Shown here piece after piece: positions 6,487 through 8,448 of a DNA stretch of 8,448 nucleotides (positions within the stretch are counted from its first letter, which is position 1; every line of letters starts with the position of its first letter). The notes below the pieces were generated by a model. It searched no databases. It was not told the origin of the DNA and worked only from the letters and a program-made list of their open reading frames with translations. This DNA is from an uncultured Candidatus Saccharibacteria bacterium (GTDB lineage: Bacteria; Patescibacteriota; Saccharimonadia; Saccharimonadales; Saccharimonadaceae). Location: positions 1 to 8,448 of the forward strand of contig CAMEGH010000021.1 of assembly GCA_945916045.1 (NCBI GenBank). The letters are read 5' to 3'. A program made the position numbers and the translations under genes.

Positions 6487-6761
6487 GTAAACCAATTAGC
6501 CCTGTAGAAAAATTCTTTCGCCGTTACAACCTCGTAACCTTCATACTTCTTGCTGGTATTGTACTGACAGCCGTTATTTACCTTTGCTTCAACACCTACG
6601 TAGAAGCGACGACGCCAACCGATGAACTCGTCGAAAGCTCCGTTCCGTCTTCGTTCGACACACAAACCGCCGAGAAAATTGAACAACTGCACGAAAGTGA
6701 TCAAGCGCCAAATCTTACCTTTCCAAATGAGCCTGGTCGCGTAAACCCGTTTGTTGAGTAA
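6483..6761 (+). CDS. Small single-pass membrane protein at the pilP position
   Basis: A 92-residue protein that I cannot place in a named family by sequence alone. A basic N-terminal tail (EKFFRRYN) precedes one membrane segment at about 17-36. About 55 polar, acidic and probably disordered residues follow and end in PGRVNPFVE. Positive charges before the membrane segment predict that the tail faces outside. It starts as an ATGA overlap with the pilO stop, with AGGA 4 bases upstream, so it is very probably part of the pilus complex. It sits where pilP stands in Proteobacteria. The linker between the PilP membrane anchor and its beta domain often contains an 'R-x-PF' element that contacts PilN/PilO; the final GRVNPF could be an equivalent. 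PilP's lipoprotein Cys and its HR-type beta domain are absent. Confidence 0.8.
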   Translation: MSKPISPVEKFFRRYNLVTFILLAGIVLTAVIYLCFNTYVEATTPTDELVESSVPSSFDTQTAEKIEQLHESDQAPNLTFPNEPGRVNPFVE

Positions 6762-6776
6762 ACCCTTCAAACGCTA

Positions 6777-6782
6777 TATACT
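6777..6782 (+). promoter_or_regulatory. -10 box of a probably leaderless promoter for the PRC gene
   Basis: TATACT with only 6 bases (AGTAGT) before the ATG at 6789, so the expected start site falls on or next to the ATG. No Shine-Dalgarno could fit. The flank AAACGCTAT also occurs next to the pilM promoter (4213-4221). The alternative is that this gene is read as part of the pilM operon after a 27-base gap. Confidence 0.5.
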
Positions 6783-6788
6783 AGTAGT

Positions 6789-7379
6789 ATGTTACTTCGC
6801 ACATCACAGTTACTGAGTCTTGCCATCATGAGCCTGCAAACAGGAGAGGAAATTGCCTATTCTGAAAGCTTGCTTATCGACCCTGATACATTGCAGATTG
6901 CTGCGCTTGAACTTGGCGGCGAAAGCTTAGACGAACACCCGTCATTCTTGCGGATTGAAGATATCCGTGAGCTTAGCAGTATTGGTTTTATTATTGATTC
7001 GAGCGACGAATGCATTGGGCTTGACGATGTAATTGCGATTAAAGAACTCTACAACAACGGATTTCAGCCGGTTGATAAACAAGTGGTAGACGAAACGGGC
7101 AAAAAATTAGGCAAAGTGTACGACACAATTTTTAACACCGACACCTTCCGCATTGAACAACTGTGCGTCAATCGCCCACTTTTGATGAGCTTTGGCGACA
7201 CCGAACTTTTGATTCGACGTACGCAAATTGTCGACGTCACAGACAAGCAAATTGTCGTGCGCAGCACCGCCATAAAGCAAACAGATGCCGCAAAGAAAAA
7301 GCGCAGCCAGCCGATGGACAATCCGTTTCGCAAGCCACAGCGCGACCCGCAACCAGAAACAATTACCGCAAAAGAATAG
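6789..7379 (+). CDS. Protein with two PRC-barrel domains
   Basis: A 196-residue cytoplasmic protein without a signal peptide or membrane segment. Two PRC-barrel-like beta domains can be seen. The first, about residues 1-75, contains VxS-like openings and 'LLIDPDTLQIAALEL'. The second, about 92-160, contains 'VVDETGKKLGKVYDTIFNTDT' followed by strands ending DVTDKQIVV; 'G.kiGkV.D..fd..t' is the PRC signature, also found in RimM and photosynthetic reaction centre H. A Lys/Arg/Pro/Gln-rich tail (about 161-196) is probably disordered and contains DNPFRKP. PRC barrels bind proteins or RNA, so the exact job cannot be read from the sequence. RimM is unlikely, since the N-terminal RimM domain is missing and the domain is duplicated. 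It follows the pilus operon by 27 bases and ends 1 base from the recX stop on the other strand. Confidence 0.82.
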   Translation: MLLRTSQLLSLAIMSLQTGEEIAYSESLLIDPDTLQIAALELGGESLDEHPSFLRIEDIRELSSIGFIIDSSDECIGLDDVIAIKELYNNGFQPVDKQVVDETGKKLGKVYDTIFNTDTFRIEQLCVNRPLLMSFGDTELLIRRTQIVDVTDKQIVVRSTAIKQTDAAKKKRSQPMDNPFRKPQRDPQPETITAKE

Positions 7380-7380
7380 G

Positions 7381-8067
7381 CTAGTCGTCGTAGTCACTTT
7401 TGGCGTCAAACGCGCGTTTTACACTGTCATACGAAAAGCCTTGACGCAGTAAGTACGCCATAAACTTTTGGCGATCCGGGTAGCGTTTTTGCTTTTTAGC
7501 GATGACTTTTTGTAGTTCATCGTCGTCATTGCGGCTCGAATCTGCAAATATTCTTTCGGTGATGTCGCGCGAAATTCCCTTGGCGGCTAATTCTGCCTGC
7601 AGTTTGCGCAAGCTCGTCCCCTTGGTTTGATTACGATATTCCACCCACCAGCGCGCAAACGATTCATCATTCACGTACTCTTTTTCAACCAAGCGCGCCA
7701 GCACACGCTCGGTGAGTTCGGGTGCCACACCGGGTCGGTCTTTAATATCACCCGTTCTGGTTTTGTATTTTTTACTCAGCGTTTTCTTCCATAAATAATC
7801 GCGCATTTCTTTGGTCGAACGCGGCCGTATCATGCAATATTCCAGCGCCCTCGCGTAGAGTTTGCTAAACTGCCCTTCGCTTTCAATCGCAAGCAGCTCT
7901 TTTTCAGTCACCTCTTTGCCGAGCTTTACGCCAAGTTCGCCCACCTGAAAAATATCCAGGCTAAACCGATACTTCCCGTCAACCGAAACGTTAACGCGAT
8001 TCTTGTTTTTTGCCTGGACACTTATTCCGGTGATTTTCGAAAGGCCAGACTGCTCTGGCTTTTGCAT
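7381..8067 (-). CDS. recX: RecX, regulator of RecA
   Basis: RecX binds in the groove of the RecA filament and limits its growth and recombinase activity. The 228-residue protein has an N-terminal beta-rich region (about 8-50) and then the tandem three-helix repeats of the family. The first repeat is LYARALEYCMIRPRSTKEMRDYL (70-92). It is followed by 'ERVLARLVEKEYVNDESFARWWVEYR' (120-145), which includes the YVND-SFA core, then SLRKLQAELAAKGIS (152-166), and a last repeat around 184-221. A basic insertion lies between the first two repeats (about 94-112). The start ATG overlaps the recA stop by one base as TAATG, so recX is translated from the recA message, probably by reinitiation. No clear Shine-Dalgarno is seen. 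Confidence 0.95.
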   Translation of the reverse strand: MQKPEQSGLSKITGISVQAKNKNRVNVSVDGKYRFSLDIFQVGELGVKLGKEVTEKELLAIESEGQFSKLYARALEYCMIRPRSTKEMRDYLWKKTLSKKYKTRTGDIKDRPGVAPELTERVLARLVEKEYVNDESFARWWVEYRNQTKGTSLRKLQAELAAKGISRDITERIFADSSRNDDDELQKVIAKKQKRYPDRQKFMAYLLRQGFSYDSVKRAFDAKSDYDD

Positions 8068-8448
8068 TACGCGTCTTCTGCCGCGACCTTTTCACGCACC
8101 TTGGCGTCAATTTCGGCCAAAATGTCTGGATGTTCTTTCAAAAAGTCTTTGGTTTTGTCGCGACCTTGGCCGATTTTTTCGTCGTTGTAATCAAACCAGG
8201 CCCCCGCTTTACCAACAATACCGTGCTGCACTGCCAAATCAAGAATATCGCCTGTCTTCGAAATACCTTCGTTGTACATAATGTCAAATTCAGCAATCCT
8301 AAATGGCGGCGCAATCTTGTTTTTCACCACTTTCACTTTGGTGCGATTTCCCTTAATGTCATCGCCCACCTTAATCTGGCCAATGCGGCGAATATCCAAA
8401 CGTACCGACGCATAAAACTTCAGCGCGTTACCACCAGTGGTTGTTTCT
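8067..8448 (-). CDS. recA: RecA recombinase, C-terminal part (5' end outside the window)
   Basis: RecA is the ATP-dependent strand-exchange protein of homologous recombination and the SOS response. The last 126 residues are present. They begin [21 protein letters not shown], which aligns with E. coli RecA from about residue 207, the end of loop L2. [13 protein letters not shown] and [15 protein letters not shown] are the usual core end and C-terminal domain. The frame is open to the right edge and carries no start; the TTG at 8399 is an internal Leu codon. The protein ends [10 protein letters not shown] and so lacks the acidic tail of about 20-25 residues that E. coli RecA has. The stop overlaps the recX start. 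Walker A and Walker B lie outside the window. Confidence 0.98.
   Translation of the reverse strand, partial: ETTTGGNALKFYASVRLDIRRIGQIKVGDDIKGNRTKVKVVKNKIAPPFRIAEFDIMYNEGISKTGDILDLAVQHGIVGKAGAWFDYNDEKIGQGRDKTKDFLKEHPDILAEIDAKVREKVAAEDA

Noticed and set aside
8397..8399. TTG as a start codon for a 110-residue RecA-like protein
   Set aside because: The RecA reading frame continues upstream to the window edge with conserved residues ([12 protein letters not shown]), so this is an internal Leu codon.
1..8448. CRISPR arrays, tRNA/rRNA genes, insertion sequences, toxin-antitoxin or phage genes
   Set aside because: No regularly spaced repeats, tRNA cloverleaf with a T-loop consensus, transposase motifs or terminal repeats were seen; nearly all the sequence is taken up by recognised genes.

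Overview
The window looks like chromosomal DNA from a Patescibacteria/CPR bacterium, most likely of the Saccharibacteria (TM7) type. The reasons are inferential: an unusually short TsaB that keeps only the N-terminal lobe, a PilB without the usual zinc-binding cysteines, a compact PilB-C-M-N-O operon, and tightly packed genes. TGA is an ordinary stop codon (tsaE, pilM, pilN and pilO all end with it) and Trp is TGG, so the recoded SR1/Gracilibacteria code is excluded. No rRNA, tRNA, CRISPR array, insertion sequence or prophage gene was seen, and no gap longer than about 160 bases lacks a gene.

Layout. 1-104 (minus): the first 34 codons of a membrane-anchored protein, possibly RNase Y. 105-260: the longest non-coding gap, with a small AT-rich inverted repeat and a weak minus-strand promoter candidate. 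261-1089 (minus): tsaE and tsaB, overlapping, both for the tRNA t6A modification. 1090-1193: a divergent promoter region. 1194-6761 (plus): a type IV pilus block, with the extension ATPase PilB, the platform protein PilC, then PilM, PilN, PilO and a 92-residue single-pass protein in the place of PilP. 6789-7379 (plus): a protein with two PRC-barrel domains. 7381-8448 (minus): recX and the 3' part of recA, overlapping by one base and converging on the PRC gene.

How the genes work together. PilB hydrolyses ATP and drives PilC in the membrane. PilM (cytoplasmic, actin-like) binds the N-terminal tail of PilN, and PilN/PilO form the periplasm- or wall-side alignment complex. Pilins, prepilin peptidase and the retraction ATPase PilT are not here and must be encoded elsewhere if the pilus is complete. 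pilM, pilN, pilO and the small gene are joined by 4-base ATGA stop/start overlaps, so they are probably translated in a coupled way. TsaE and TsaB serve tRNA t6A synthesis with TsaC and TsaD, which are not in the window. RecA and RecX serve recombination and its control.

The most interesting points are minimised or altered versions of known machines (short TsaB, zinc-less PilB, tail-less RecA, minimal PilP-like protein) and a promoter layout in which some -10 boxes lie so close to the start codon that the mRNA would be leaderless or nearly so. I found no clear sign of a wholly new system.
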